Of a stretch of 64,000 bases of DNA, positions 55,566-64,000 are shown piece after piece. The first letter of the stretch is position 1; each line of letters opens with the position of its first letter. The notes beneath the pieces were generated by a model that was not told where the DNA came from, did no database searches, and was given only the letters and a program-made list of their open reading frames with translations. A program made the translations under genes and the position numbers. Source of the DNA: Limnobacter olei (GTDB lineage Bacteria; Pseudomonadota; Gammaproteobacteria; Burkholderiales; Burkholderiaceae_B); NCBI RefSeq assembly GCF_029087225.1, contig NZ_JARFJD010000016.1, positions 1 to 64,000 of the forward strand, read 5' to 3'.

Positions 55566-57689
55566 ATGCTCCAAGACCCCCGCCCAATCAAACCATTGCA
55601 ACACGCCTTGTGCAGCGTGCTGGAGAACATGGGGCTGGAGTTTTTACCCAGCCAATGGGCATTGCAAGCCAATTTGGCTGAGACAGGAAACGACCCCGAA
55701 CTGAATCAATTGTTGGCTTATCTATCAGCCTGCAATATTTCTCGGCAGCTGTTTCAAAATGTGTCCACCAGTGAAATAAAACACCTTGGTCCACACACGC
55801 TGGCCATGTTGCACAACGGCCAGTGTGGCTTGCTTGAAGAACTGATTGCATCGAGTTCCCCACCAGCGTCCTTGAAATGGGCCCTGCAAATTGAAGCCCC
55901 AAAAACCACTGAAGGCACCCGAAGCGAACCAGCGCCAGCAAGCCTGTTTGAGTTTTGGCAACAGCTCCGCGATAGCCAATGGTTGCGAGAAGCACTCAAT
56001 TTTGAGAATGGAAGCTTCAAGCCGGTGATCTATGCTTCCCTGCTGATCAACTTGCTGGCCCTGGCAGGCCCGCTGTTCTCGCTACAGGTGTATGACCGCA
56101 TCATTCCTAACCAAGCTTATGCATCAATGATTGCATTGCTGCTAGGTGTATTTCTTTGCCTGGGTTTTGAGCATGCTTTAAAGCATGCGCGCCATCGCTT
56201 GATGGAAATTGCGGCAACCTCCATCGACACCCGCTGCACCATGCACCTGTCAAAATCACTCTTGAATGTGCCCATCCACAAAACCGAACCAACCCTGCTT
56301 TTGCAGCACCTTCGTTCGTTCGAGCAACTGCGTGAATTGGTGACAGGCGTGTTTCTGCTTGCGCTGATTGACCTGCCGTTTCTGCTGCTTTTTCTGGCGG
56401 TAATTGCCCTGATTCATCCCCTTTTCCTGTTGATCTCGGGCGGAGTAATTGGACTCACCTTGCTGTTCATCGCCACATCTCACCGAACAATTTCCCGGCT
56501 CGGGCAAACACAAATGCGGCAAAGCCGCGAAACCCAAAGCCAATGGCTAGACTCGCTGGCCTGTCTGGACAACATTCAGGCACACGGCGTTCAACAAGCA
56601 CACAGCAAATTGTTGAACAAACTTCAGCTTAAATCGCGGCTAAGCGGCAATGCAGTTCGCGATCAAATGTTTTTAATCAATCAACGAATACACCTGTTGC
56701 AACAAGGCAGTTGGGTACTGACCATCGCGCTGGGTGTTTACTTCATTGTTGAAAAACAACTCACCGTGGGTGGCTTGATCGCAGTCTCCATGCTCACCAT
56801 GCGCTGCTTTGCACCCATCCAGAAATTACAGGCCCACCTGGTACAAACCCATTCGGCCCAGGCCAGCTTCGAAGAACTGGACCGGTTTTTGGGGCAACAA
56901 ACCCAAACCACTGAGCAACGCGCCGCACTTGAACGCATCGACACCATGGCGCTTGAATTTGCAAACGTTTTGAAACCGGGCCGCAACCGTGAAACTGCTC
57001 AACCTTTTGACTTCATACTGCGCACCGTGAACCTGCAACTGCACGCGGGAAACCGGCTTGGAATCATCGGTACAACAGGCTCTGGAAAAACCTCCCTGCT
57101 CAAACTGCTCGCCCAACAACTGAAATGCGATCACGGCCAACTGGCGGTCAACAAGCTTTCGATTGCACATTTTCACAGCAGTGAATTTCAATCCAAAGTG
57201 GGTTATGCAAGCCAACCCCCAGTGCTGATCAAGGGCAGTTTGCTCGACAACATTCGCTTCATGCGCCCGCACATCAGTACTGAGAACTGCTGGAAAATTC
57301 TGCAGCAACTTGGGCTCAAAGAATGGGTAGATCAACACCCGGACGGCATTCACATGGCCATTGACAGCCAGGGCAACAACTTGTCTTCAGGGCAAAAGCA
57401 GGCTGTGTCGCTGTGCAGAGCGCTGGCGGGCCAACCCCAATTGGTGCTTCTGGACGAACCCACCGTGTGTCTTGATCAACACATGGAGAGCCAGCTGATG
57501 CAACATTTGCAGCAGCTGCCAGAACACAGCATTTTGGTGTTCACTACACACAAGCTTGGGCTATTGGCTTGTGCCAGCAGCCTTGCACTGATGCACAAGG
57601 GGCAAATTCACGCGCAGGGCAACAAGCCTGAAGTACTACACGCAGCCAATGCACTTGCCACACAACACAAACAAAAAAATGCAGGTTGA
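55566..57689 (+). CDS. Type I secretion ABC transporter (permease-ATPase)
   Basis: 707 residues. The N-terminal 130 residues resemble a degenerate C39-peptidase-like domain without the catalytic Cys/His, as in RTX exporters such as HlyB. A six-helix membrane region spans about 155-440. The nucleotide-binding domain has Walker A GTTGSGKTSLLK (about 500), signature LSSGQKQAV (about 604) and Walker B LVLLDEPT (about 625). It energises export through HlyD and TolC partners. The next gene starts 4 bp later, so the operon is tight. Confidence 0.93.
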   Translation: MLQDPRPIKPLQHALCSVLENMGLEFLPSQWALQANLAETGNDPELNQLLAYLSACNISRQLFQNVSTSEIKHLGPHTLAMLHNGQCGLLEELIASSSPPASLKWALQIEAPKTTEGTRSEPAPASLFEFWQQLRDSQWLREALNFENGSFKPVIYASLLINLLALAGPLFSLQVYDRIIPNQAYASMIALLLGVFLCLGFEHALKHARHRLMEIAATSIDTRCTMHLSKSLLNVPIHKTEPTLLLQHLRSFEQLRELVTGVFLLALIDLPFLLLFLAVIALIHPLFLLISGGVIGLTLLFIATSHRTISRLGQTQMRQSRETQSQWLDSLACLDNIQAHGVQQAHSKLLNKLQLKSRLSGNAVRDQMFLINQRIHLLQQGSWVLTIALGVYFIVEKQLTVGGLIAVSMLTMRCFAPIQKLQAHLVQTHSAQASFEELDRFLGQQTQTTEQRAALERIDTMALEFANVLKPGRNRETAQPFDFILRTVNLQLHAGNRLGIIGTTGSGKTSLLKLLAQQLKCDHGQLAVNKLSIAHFHSSEFQSKVGYASQPPVLIKGSLLDNIRFMRPHISTENCWKILQQLGLKEWVDQHPDGIHMAIDSQGNNLSSGQKQAVSLCRALAGQPQLVLLDEPTVCLDQHMESQLMQHLQQLPEHSILVFTTHKLGLLACASSLALMHKGQIHAQGNKPEVLHAANALATQHKQKNAG

Positions 57690-57692
57690 ACC

Positions 57693-59051
57693 ATGAAAAT
57701 TCAACATCACGCACAGCGAATTGTCGACTGGCTTGCCGGGCGGAATGAAGAACATCACATGCCGGCAACTGCAGGGCTGGACCAGTCAAGGCTGTGGCAT
57801 GAACAACAAGTGCTCACCAAACGCCTGGTACATGGCTGCGCCCTTACCTTGCTGGCCCTGCTGGCGTGGTCTGCAATTGCAACAGTGCCCCAGGCTGCAC
57901 ATGGCGAGGCACGTGTGGTTCCCTCGCAGCGATTGCAAGTCATTCAAGCCGTAGACGGCGGCGTGATCAACCAGGTGTTTGTCCGCGAAGGTCAGCTGGT
58001 GAAGGCTGGTGACAAACTGGTTCAAATTGACATCACGCGTTTTTCATCAAGCCTCAAAGAAAAGGAAGCGATCAACGCCTCGTTTCAATTTCGAGAAGCC
58101 CGGTTAATGGCACAACTTAACAACACAACGCTAAACCTGCCTGCCCCACTCATTCAGCAGTACCCCGATTTGTACCTGCAAGAATCCAAGTTGCTACAAA
58201 CCAAACTGCAAGAATGGGCCGCACAAACGCAAATTTATGAACAGCAGCTTGACCAACGGCAACGCGAACTCGACGAAGCACAAAGCAACGCCACCGCAGC
58301 CAAACGGAATCTGGAAATATCGGAACAAGAATTGAGCAGCATGCGGCCACTGCTAAAAAGCGGCGCTGTATCCCCGGTTGAAGTACTGCGACTTGAACGC
58401 GATGTAGCCAAAGCCAAAGGCGACTATGAAGGTGCCAATGCACAAACCAACCGACTGTATTCTGCCATTCGCGAGGCCCGCCAGAAGATTGAAGAAATTC
58501 GATTAAAACAAATCAACGAAGCACGCACCGAGCTCTCGGAAGTCAAGGCACGCTTGGCCAGCCTTGAGCAAAACCAGATCGAACTGAACGACAGGGTGAA
58601 CCAGGCCACCTTAAAAACGCCGGTGGACGGCCTTGTACAACGTATTTTGTACAACACCCGGGGTGCCGTTGTGCCTGCGGGAAAAGAGGTGATCGAAATT
58701 GTGCCAATTGATGAACAGCTGGTTTTCGAGACACGAATCAACCCAAAAGACATCGCATTCATTCGACCTGAACAAAGCGCCAACATTCGAGTCACAGCCT
58801 ATGACTATTCCATTTACGGCGCACTTGAAGGTACTGTAGAAAGTATTTCTGCGGACAGTTTGCTCGATGAATTCGGCCGACCTTACTTCAGTGTGAAAGT
58901 GACAGTGCCGCGCCTGAAAGTGCATGAAAAAATTCGTCTGATGCCTGGCATGGTCGCCAATGTCAGCATTGAAACTGAAGATCGAACGGTATTGTCCTAT
59001 CTCACCAAACCTGTCATACGCGGCTCAATTCAGGCATTTACTGAACAGTAA
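57693..59051 (+). CDS. HlyD-family periplasmic adaptor of type I secretion
   Basis: 452 residues. A cytoplasmic N-terminus, one membrane helix at about 48-66, a biotinyl-lipoyl-like half motif (AVDGGVINQVFVREGQLVKAGD), long coiled coils (about 115-290), and a C-terminal beta-barrel region (TPVDGLVQRI, MPGMVANVSIETEDR). Connects the ABC transporter to the TolC-type channel. Four bp after the ABC gene. Confidence 0.94.
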   Translation: MKIQHHAQRIVDWLAGRNEEHHMPATAGLDQSRLWHEQQVLTKRLVHGCALTLLALLAWSAIATVPQAAHGEARVVPSQRLQVIQAVDGGVINQVFVREGQLVKAGDKLVQIDITRFSSSLKEKEAINASFQFREARLMAQLNNTTLNLPAPLIQQYPDLYLQESKLLQTKLQEWAAQTQIYEQQLDQRQRELDEAQSNATAAKRNLEISEQELSSMRPLLKSGAVSPVEVLRLERDVAKAKGDYEGANAQTNRLYSAIREARQKIEEIRLKQINEARTELSEVKARLASLEQNQIELNDRVNQATLKTPVDGLVQRILYNTRGAVVPAGKEVIEIVPIDEQLVFETRINPKDIAFIRPEQSANIRVTAYDYSIYGALEGTVESISADSLLDEFGRPYFSVKVTVPRLKVHEKIRLMPGMVANVSIETEDRTVLSYLTKPVIRGSIQAFTEQ

Positions 59052-59190
59052 ATCAACACCAGTCATCCCAATAACTCCATAGAGTTAACTCTCACTCATC
59101 CTGACCCAATCACCTGTTTGGCACGCAGTTGATTTGGAACCAAACTCGCGACTCGATCACTTATCAATGACATCGAACCCGAGGACCCCC
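59052..59190. other. Gap between the adaptor and the cargo gene
   Basis: About 140 bp. TAACTC (59072-59077) and GAGTTA (59082-59087) form a short hairpin and GAGTTAACTC (59082-59091) is palindromic. A separate promoter for the cargo gene is possible but none is clear. Confidence 0.4.
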
Positions 59191-60390
59191 ATGAGCGAGA
59201 AGCCCGTTGTGAATGCCCAAGAATGCGACCCAAGTACCCTTGGCCTAGCCAGGAAACCGCGCCCAGCCTTAAAGCGCAAACCGCAAACCGAGGTGGTCGT
59301 TCAACTGGGACCCTTTACCGACGGGCAAATTACTGCACCTGAAATGGTTCGTCCCCTTGAGGGGCCCACGGAATGGCTGATCAAGCCAAAAACCGGCGAG
59401 ATTGTTCCCTTTGACGCAGGCACACCCCCCGAGAAAGATGTCATACGCAAATACATCACCGTGGGTGCCCAAGACAACGATGTTCCCGAAGACCTTCCAA
59501 AACTGAGCGAAGGCTATGTAGTGGAGCGGATTAACCAGGACCCACTGCCCAGCATGGATGGTGAAGTTGGCGAAAATGGCACCAACACAGTTCGCGTGGT
59601 TGAAAAAGAAGGCCCAGCCAGCGTGGAATGCAAAGACATGCCGCCACCCACACCCGTCGATGAAAATGAGGAGCCCCCACCCGTAGACCCACCTGTGGAT
59701 GAGGAAGAGGACTGCGAATGCCCTACGCCACCCACCTGCCCCCCAGTGGACGAACAGGAGGACTGTGAGCCAGAACCAGAACCTGAATGTACACCCGAGC
59801 CTGAGTGCAAAACAGATCCTGATTGCCCGGAGGTTGACGCGGTTAATGACTGCGCCAGCACGAAGGTGGATTGCCCAGTGATTGTCGATGTTCTGAAAAA
59901 TGACCTCGGCTGCGGTGATTTGAAAATCACCGAGGCCAGCGCCGAAAATGGCATGGTTGAAATTAGGGATGGCAAATTGCACTACACACCCAACGAGGGT
60001 TTTTGCGGAGAAGATGTCATCAGCTACACCCTAGGCGATGAAAGCTGCCTGACCGACACCGCCCATGTGTACATGAACGTTGAGCCTGGCGACACGCCGG
60101 TGAACGACAACGACTGCCCAACAGGCTACTCCGATTGCACGGAATACATCGATGGCAACGACTACGCGGGCAATCCCAAGATGAACGACCATGAATACTC
60201 GTCTGAACAATACACAGTCGATGCGGTAGTTGAAGCGGTTCAGGAACAGGTACAAACCTATCTGGATCAAGCCCGGGAACAAGCCAACGAATACATTCAA
60301 AGCAAAACTGACTGGGCTTCTGGGCTCAGTGCAAGTGGTTTCGATTCTTCAGCCAGCGCACCTGCTGAAGAAGCTGCCGCAGTTTGCTGA
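59191..60390 (+). CDS. Acidic Cys-rich protein with an Ig/cadherin-like domain, probable type I secretion cargo
   Basis: 399 residues from ATG 59191, which has GAGGA about 5 nt upstream; the frame reaches 59134 (TTG). There is no signal peptide. Residues about 150-215 are a Pro/Glu/Asp/Cys-rich linker; about 215-297 form a cadherin/Ig-like domain with the VLKNDLG motif common in RTX adhesins; about 340-372 is a charged amphipathic helix followed by a Ser/Ala-rich tail. That end resembles HlyA-type C-terminal secretion signals. It has 17 cysteines, including one at the C-terminus, and no RTX nonapeptides. Cysteines are unusual for this route. Its stop overlaps the TolC gene region. Confidence 0.72.
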   Translation: MSEKPVVNAQECDPSTLGLARKPRPALKRKPQTEVVVQLGPFTDGQITAPEMVRPLEGPTEWLIKPKTGEIVPFDAGTPPEKDVIRKYITVGAQDNDVPEDLPKLSEGYVVERINQDPLPSMDGEVGENGTNTVRVVEKEGPASVECKDMPPPTPVDENEEPPPVDPPVDEEEDCECPTPPTCPPVDEQEDCEPEPEPECTPEPECKTDPDCPEVDAVNDCASTKVDCPVIVDVLKNDLGCGDLKITEASAENGMVEIRDGKLHYTPNEGFCGEDVISYTLGDESCLTDTAHVYMNVEPGDTPVNDNDCPTGYSDCTEYIDGNDYAGNPKMNDHEYSSEQYTVDAVVEAVQEQVQTYLDQAREQANEYIQSKTDWASGLSASGFDSSASAPAEEAAAVC

Positions 60391-60413
60391 TGCAATTTAA
60401 CGACCGAGTCAAC

Positions 60414-62447
60414 ATGAACACAAGCAACACACCAAACCCCACGCTGAAAACCTTGCCTGCGGCCATGCTCCTCGCCTTGCTCTCCCTGAGTGCCCCTGCC
60501 GCCTGGGCACAGGAAAGCCAGGCTGTAACCGAAGTGCCAGCCCAATCAGCGACGCAAGCAACTGAAAACAATGCGCCAAATCCCTTGCAACAAAGTGTAA
60601 TTAAAGGCCTGCAAAACAGTCCGACACTGGATGCCGATGTGCATGCACTCGAGGCGCAAATGGAAGAAGCCAACGTAGTATTTGGCACTTTGCTACCCAC
60701 TGTCGATGCACGGGGCTCTGCTGGTCGCGAACGTACCCGGATCGAAGACGCAGACACACGCACCTACAACGCAAACTCCTACGGCATTGAAGCACGCCAA
60801 AACCTGTACAACGGTTTTGCCTCCCAGGCTCGTTACCTCGCGGCTTACTCCGGAGCCATGCAAAGCTATTACCGATACCTGAACAAAGCCAATCAGGTTG
60901 CGTTTGAGGCCTCTAGCGCACATGTTGATGTGTCCCGCTTTCAGGCACTGACTCGCCTGTCGGAAGACAACTTGAAATATCACCAAGACCTGATGAACCG
61001 CATTGAAGAAAAGGTCAAAAGTGGCGTGACCCGTCAATCTGATCTGGAACAGGCACGCAGCCGATACACCCTGGCCTTGGGTAACCTGGCCACCGAGAAG
61101 GCCAACACTTTCTCTGCGATGGCCAACTATCAACGAATTACCGACACGGTTTGGCCTGTCAACCAAGCCGGGGAATATGTTGTAAACGCAAACTTTGAAG
61201 TTGAAAATAGAGAACGCTTGGTGTTCGCCCTGAACAACCACCCACTGCTCAAGGCATCCAACGCATCCATCACCACGGCCAAACAGGAAGTGACTGCGGC
61301 CAGCGAGGGCTTTCATCCCCGCCTTGATTTGCGTGCAAAAACCGATGTGTACAGCAACTACCTTTCCACATTCGACGAACGTCAAATTTCATCAATTGAC
61401 TTGCTGGCCACGATTAACCTGTACCGCGGTGGCGCCGACAATGCCTCCCGAAATGCTGCGATCAAACGTCGACTTCGCAGCCTGGACGACAAACTTGTTA
61501 TTTGCAGAGCCATTCGACAATCCACCCAAACCTCGCTTTTCGATGTGGTCAGTTCACAAAAAAAACTGAATTACTTTCGCGAACAAGCCGCTGCAATTAC
61601 CAAAGCACGTGCAGCCTATGAACAACAATTCGCGGTGGGCCGACGCAGCCTGCTCGATTTGCTGAGTGCTGAAAATGAGTACTATCAGGCCCAGCGTGCC
61701 CTGATCAATATTGAAGCTGATTTGAGCATTTCAAAACTAAAATTGCTGGCTGCCACCGGCCAGCTCACCACACTGTTTGCGGTGGATGCACTGGTCAATG
61801 CCGACGAGCCCACCAAGCGCAATGTGCTGTTCTACAAAGAGCAAACCCAAAGCGGTGCTGAAGCTGAAGGTTGTCCAGCCAGCTTGATTAATCTGGAAGA
61901 CTTCGATTTGCCCAACATCGGATTCGATGAAGCCTTAAAGTCAGTGGATGCCATAAACAGCTTGCCTCCAATTCAGTTGGCTCAGCTGGACAATGGTGGC
62001 GTGGCCAACCAACAAGTGGCTGCGTTTGGTGACCCTGCGGAAGTCTCCAAAAGCCTGATCGACAAAACCAAGGCATGGGCCAAGGCTTGGGAAAGCAAAG
62101 ACTTGAACAGTTACATTGCCTTTTACGCGCCAAACTTCAAGCCAGAAGAAGGCAGCTACGAAGCATGGGTCAGCAACCGACGTGATCGAATTTCAAAAGC
62201 ACAGGGAATCGACATCGAAATTTCTGACTTGCAGGTGATACCCAGTTTTGACAAACCCGATGAGTACGAAATCAGTTTTGTTCAAGATTACCGTGCAAAA
62301 CTTTATCAAGAACGCTCAAAAAAGGTACTGACCTGGAAAGAAAACAAAGGCATTTGGCAAATTATCCGGGAACAAAACATGCCTGTGACCACGGCTCAAA
62401 CCCAAAGAAGAAAAAACCTGAATCTTGCTGAAGCCAAGGTCGATTAA
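60414..62447 (+). CDS. TolC-family outer-membrane protein with a C-terminal NTF2/Cds6-like domain
   Basis: 677 residues from ATG 60414 (in-frame starts at 60384 TTG and 60390 ATG would not begin at a signal peptide). Signal peptide ends near AWAQ (about 33). The TolC domain (about 50-465) shows typical motifs such as NLYNGFASQARYLAAYSG and RRSLLDLLSAENEYYQAQ. After an unstructured linker a second domain of about 105 residues (550-656: AWESKDLNSYIAFYAPNF, SYEAWVSNRRDRI, KGIWQIIREQ) matches the NTF2-like Cds6 C-terminal fold. It should form the outer-membrane channel of the secretion set; the extra domain may bind peptidoglycan or cargo. Confidence 0.9.
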   Translation: MNTSNTPNPTLKTLPAAMLLALLSLSAPAAWAQESQAVTEVPAQSATQATENNAPNPLQQSVIKGLQNSPTLDADVHALEAQMEEANVVFGTLLPTVDARGSAGRERTRIEDADTRTYNANSYGIEARQNLYNGFASQARYLAAYSGAMQSYYRYLNKANQVAFEASSAHVDVSRFQALTRLSEDNLKYHQDLMNRIEEKVKSGVTRQSDLEQARSRYTLALGNLATEKANTFSAMANYQRITDTVWPVNQAGEYVVNANFEVENRERLVFALNNHPLLKASNASITTAKQEVTAASEGFHPRLDLRAKTDVYSNYLSTFDERQISSIDLLATINLYRGGADNASRNAAIKRRLRSLDDKLVICRAIRQSTQTSLFDVVSSQKKLNYFREQAAAITKARAAYEQQFAVGRRSLLDLLSAENEYYQAQRALINIEADLSISKLKLLAATGQLTTLFAVDALVNADEPTKRNVLFYKEQTQSGAEAEGCPASLINLEDFDLPNIGFDEALKSVDAINSLPPIQLAQLDNGGVANQQVAAFGDPAEVSKSLIDKTKAWAKAWESKDLNSYIAFYAPNFKPEEGSYEAWVSNRRDRISKAQGIDIEISDLQVIPSFDKPDEYEISFVQDYRAKLYQERSKKVLTWKENKGIWQIIREQNMPVTTAQTQRRKNLNLAEAKVD

Positions 62448-62455
62448 TTCTGCAA

Positions 62456-63538
62456 TTACTGCCCAATCAGGCTGCGGGCCAACACCCGCAGTCGCTCGTA
62501 CACCACGCACTTGCTCAGGCTCAAGCTGCCTGATTCTGAATAAACCCCAGCCGCTCCTGCGGGAAGCACACTAAGCTGAAAATCGTCTAGCGCGTTGAAC
62601 TCACCACCCTGCTCTACACCACCTGCTGCCACACGGCTTGCACGTACAACACTGACACCATTTAACAGCAAGCGACGTAACACCGGTACACAAGCCTCTG
62701 GAATATTGCCATGCCCGGGTGCAGCCACCACTACTGAAGCAGGTTTGCGGTTCAGCAAATCATTCAATTGACGCAAAGGCCCATTGCCTGGCGCACAAAA
62801 CACCACGGGCACCTCCATGGCTTCAAACAAAGGGTGCGCTTGTGTGCCTGCATCAAACAAATTGGAAAACTGACCAGGTATTCCCTCATCGGCGGGTGGG
62901 TTTAACGCGGTAAAATTATTAAACCAGTTCGCATTCGGCAGCACAGAATATGGGCCATCAAATGCATCCAAGCTTGCAGTGCTTTGCTTCTCAACATGTT
63001 GCGCAGGCGTAAACAAACCCTGCATATACAAACCAAATGGTACTGCGCAGCCAAGCGGGCTACCCGGTAAACACTGCACTGCAAAGTCGAGAGCGCCGCT
63101 TAAATTGGCAGGCCCGTCGGCATCCTCGGCATCCGAAGGCAGCATGGCCCCTGTAAAAACCAAGGGTTTGACCAAAAGCGCAGCAGGCAAAGTGAGATAA
63201 AGGAAGTACAACATGTCTTCCATGGTGTCGGTGCCGTGCGTCACCACAATTGCGTCGATGCCAGGGGACTGAAGCAAACGGATCAACGCAGCACGCAGTT
63301 GCAACATGTGAGCCAATTCAAGATTTTGACTACCAATGCTGTACGGCTGCTCAAAATGCCACTGCGCACGGCGAAGCAAACCGGGTATTCCCATTACAAG
63401 GCTTTCACCGCTACGCTGGGCCGATTCATAAGCCCAGGTTTCAGAACCCTCGATCAGCGTACCGGCGATGGTGCCACCCGTGGCCACCAAAGCCACGCGC
63501 GGCAGGGTATCAAGCGTTTGCGGGCGCATCGTCATCAT
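62456..63538 (-). CDS. L-asparaginase
   Basis: About 360 residues from ATG 63538 (alternatives at 63535 and 63529; frame opens at 63559). Hydrolyses asparagine to aspartate and ammonia. Motifs: VALVATGGTIAG with the catalytic threonine, and VVTHGTDTMEDMLYFL with the second threonine/lysine set. No signal peptide, so probably the cytoplasmic type. The start overlaps the 3' end of rmuC by about 28 nt, an indication of coupling. Confidence 0.9.
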   Translation of the reverse strand: MMTMRPQTLDTLPRVALVATGGTIAGTLIEGSETWAYESAQRSGESLVMGIPGLLRRAQWHFEQPYSIGSQNLELAHMLQLRAALIRLLQSPGIDAIVVTHGTDTMEDMLYFLYLTLPAALLVKPLVFTGAMLPSDAEDADGPANLSGALDFAVQCLPGSPLGCAVPFGLYMQGLFTPAQHVEKQSTASLDAFDGPYSVLPNANWFNNFTALNPPADEGIPGQFSNLFDAGTQAHPLFEAMEVPVVFCAPGNGPLRQLNDLLNRKPASVVVAAPGHGNIPEACVPVLRRLLLNGVSVVRASRVAAGGVEQGGEFNALDDFQLSVLPAGAAGVYSESGSLSLSKCVVYERLRVLARSLIGQ

Positions 63539-64000
63539 CCAGCAGGTCGACCTTGCCATCGTTTAAACCGAGCAATTCAATCGCATCTTTTTCGGGCAGT
63601 TCATCTACCCCTTTCAGTTTTTTCTGCATCACACGTGAACGTGTTTCAGCCTGCTCGATATTTTTGGCAGCGCGCTCTAGCGTGTCGCGTGTTTTGGCAA
63701 GTATGTCGCCAAATTTTCCGAATTCGGTTTTAACAGCGCTGAGCACAGTCCACACCTCGCTTGAACGTTTTTCAAGCGCCAGTGTTTTAAAGCCCAACTG
63801 CAAGGCGTTCAACAATGTGGTTAAAGTGATTGGCCCTGCAACGGTGACCCTGTGAAGGCGTTGCAGGTCGTCGACCAAACCAGGGCGCTTCACCACCTCT
63901 GCATAGAGGCCCTCGGTGGGCAAAAACAGAATACCGAAATCGGTGGTGTATGGGGGGGCCAGGTATTTCTCGGCAATGGTTTTTGCTTCAGCGCGTATGG
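63510..64000 (-). CDS. rmuC: DNA recombination protein RmuC (C-terminal part)
   Basis: Partial: the gene enters from the right edge and only its last 160 or so residues are here. The readable end includes EKYLAPPYTTDFGILFLPTE, RVTVAGPITLTTLLNALQLG and a coiled-coil tail ending with an acidic LDDDDAP. RmuC limits inversions at short inverted repeats. Confidence 0.92.
   Translation of the reverse strand, partial: IRAEAKTIAEKYLAPPYTTDFGILFLPTEGLYAEVVKRPGLVDDLQRLHRVTVAGPITLTTLLNALQLGFKTLALEKRSSEVWTVLSAVKTEFGKFGDILAKTRDTLERAAKNIEQAETRSRVMQKKLKGVDELPEKDAIELLGLNDGKVDLLDDDDAPANA

Noticed and set aside
55566-55960. Functional C39 bacteriocin-type peptidase in the ABC transporter
   Set aside because: The catalytic Cys and His motifs are not visible, so it is treated as a degenerate C39-like domain.
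59191-60390. RTX toxin or adhesin with glycine-rich nonapeptides
   Set aside because: No GGxGxD repeats are present; only one Ig-like unit and a C-terminal helix.
1-64000. CRISPR arrays, insertion sequences, prophage, tRNA or rRNA genes
   Set aside because: None was seen when reading both strands; regularly spaced repeats other than the TTACA cluster are absent.

Overview
The window is chromosomal DNA from a betaproteobacterium, most likely Burkholderiales and Limnobacter-like. The evidence is the gene order nagZ-acpS-pdxJ-recO-era-rnc-lepB-lepA-mucD-rseB-rseA-rpoE-fabF-acpP-fabG-fabD-fabH-plsX-rpmF-yceD, a DUF4936 gene beside ygfZ, and a formate dehydrogenase cluster with DUF3305/DUF3306 partners. 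The genus is an inference; no rRNA or tRNA gene was seen. Coding density is high and most of the window is ordinary core genome.

Layout: 1-2400 holds a possible divergent gene start at the left edge, a repeat-bearing regulatory region, a candidate 44-residue small protein and an Aer-like chemotaxis receptor. 2406-6975 (minus) is mltG-tmk-holB-pilZ-tatD-ankyrin protein. 7117-9139 (plus) is ygfZ, a DUF4936 gene and an NRDE/TANGO2 gene. Then come a Dabb protein and an acyl-CoA ligase (minus), and selO, msrB, yciB, bolA and a PpiC isomerase (plus) up to a bidirectional terminator near 15,000. 15074-32913 (minus) is a long run of core genes: fatty acid synthesis, the RpoE envelope-stress operon, LepA/LepB, RNase III, Era, RecO, PdxJ, AcpS and NagZ. 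32988-34266 (plus) carries a Maf and a methyltransferase gene; 34284-37289 (minus) carries sppA, a Rieske protein, a HAD phosphatase and rluC, divergent from rne with its long structured leader (37710-40679).

The second part is more accessory. 40768-41820 encodes a lipoprotein hydrolase resembling Candida antarctica lipase B. 42250-51486 (minus) is a periplasmic, Cys-type, membrane-anchored formate dehydrogenase with its TorD-like chaperone, a small Tat protein, a polyferredoxin, a small lipoprotein and DUF3305/DUF3306 proteins. It faces moaA-fdhD-mobA-moeA (plus), which supply its molybdenum cofactor.

55566-62447 (plus) is the most unusual locus: a complete type I secretion set (ABC transporter with a degenerate C39-like domain, HlyD adaptor, TolC outer-membrane protein). 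Between adaptor and TolC lies a 399-residue acidic, cysteine-rich protein with one Ig/cadherin-like domain, the likely cargo. The TolC protein carries an extra C-terminal NTF2/Cds6-like domain, and a strong hairpin sits just before the ABC gene start. The window ends with an L-asparaginase and the 3' part of rmuC (minus).
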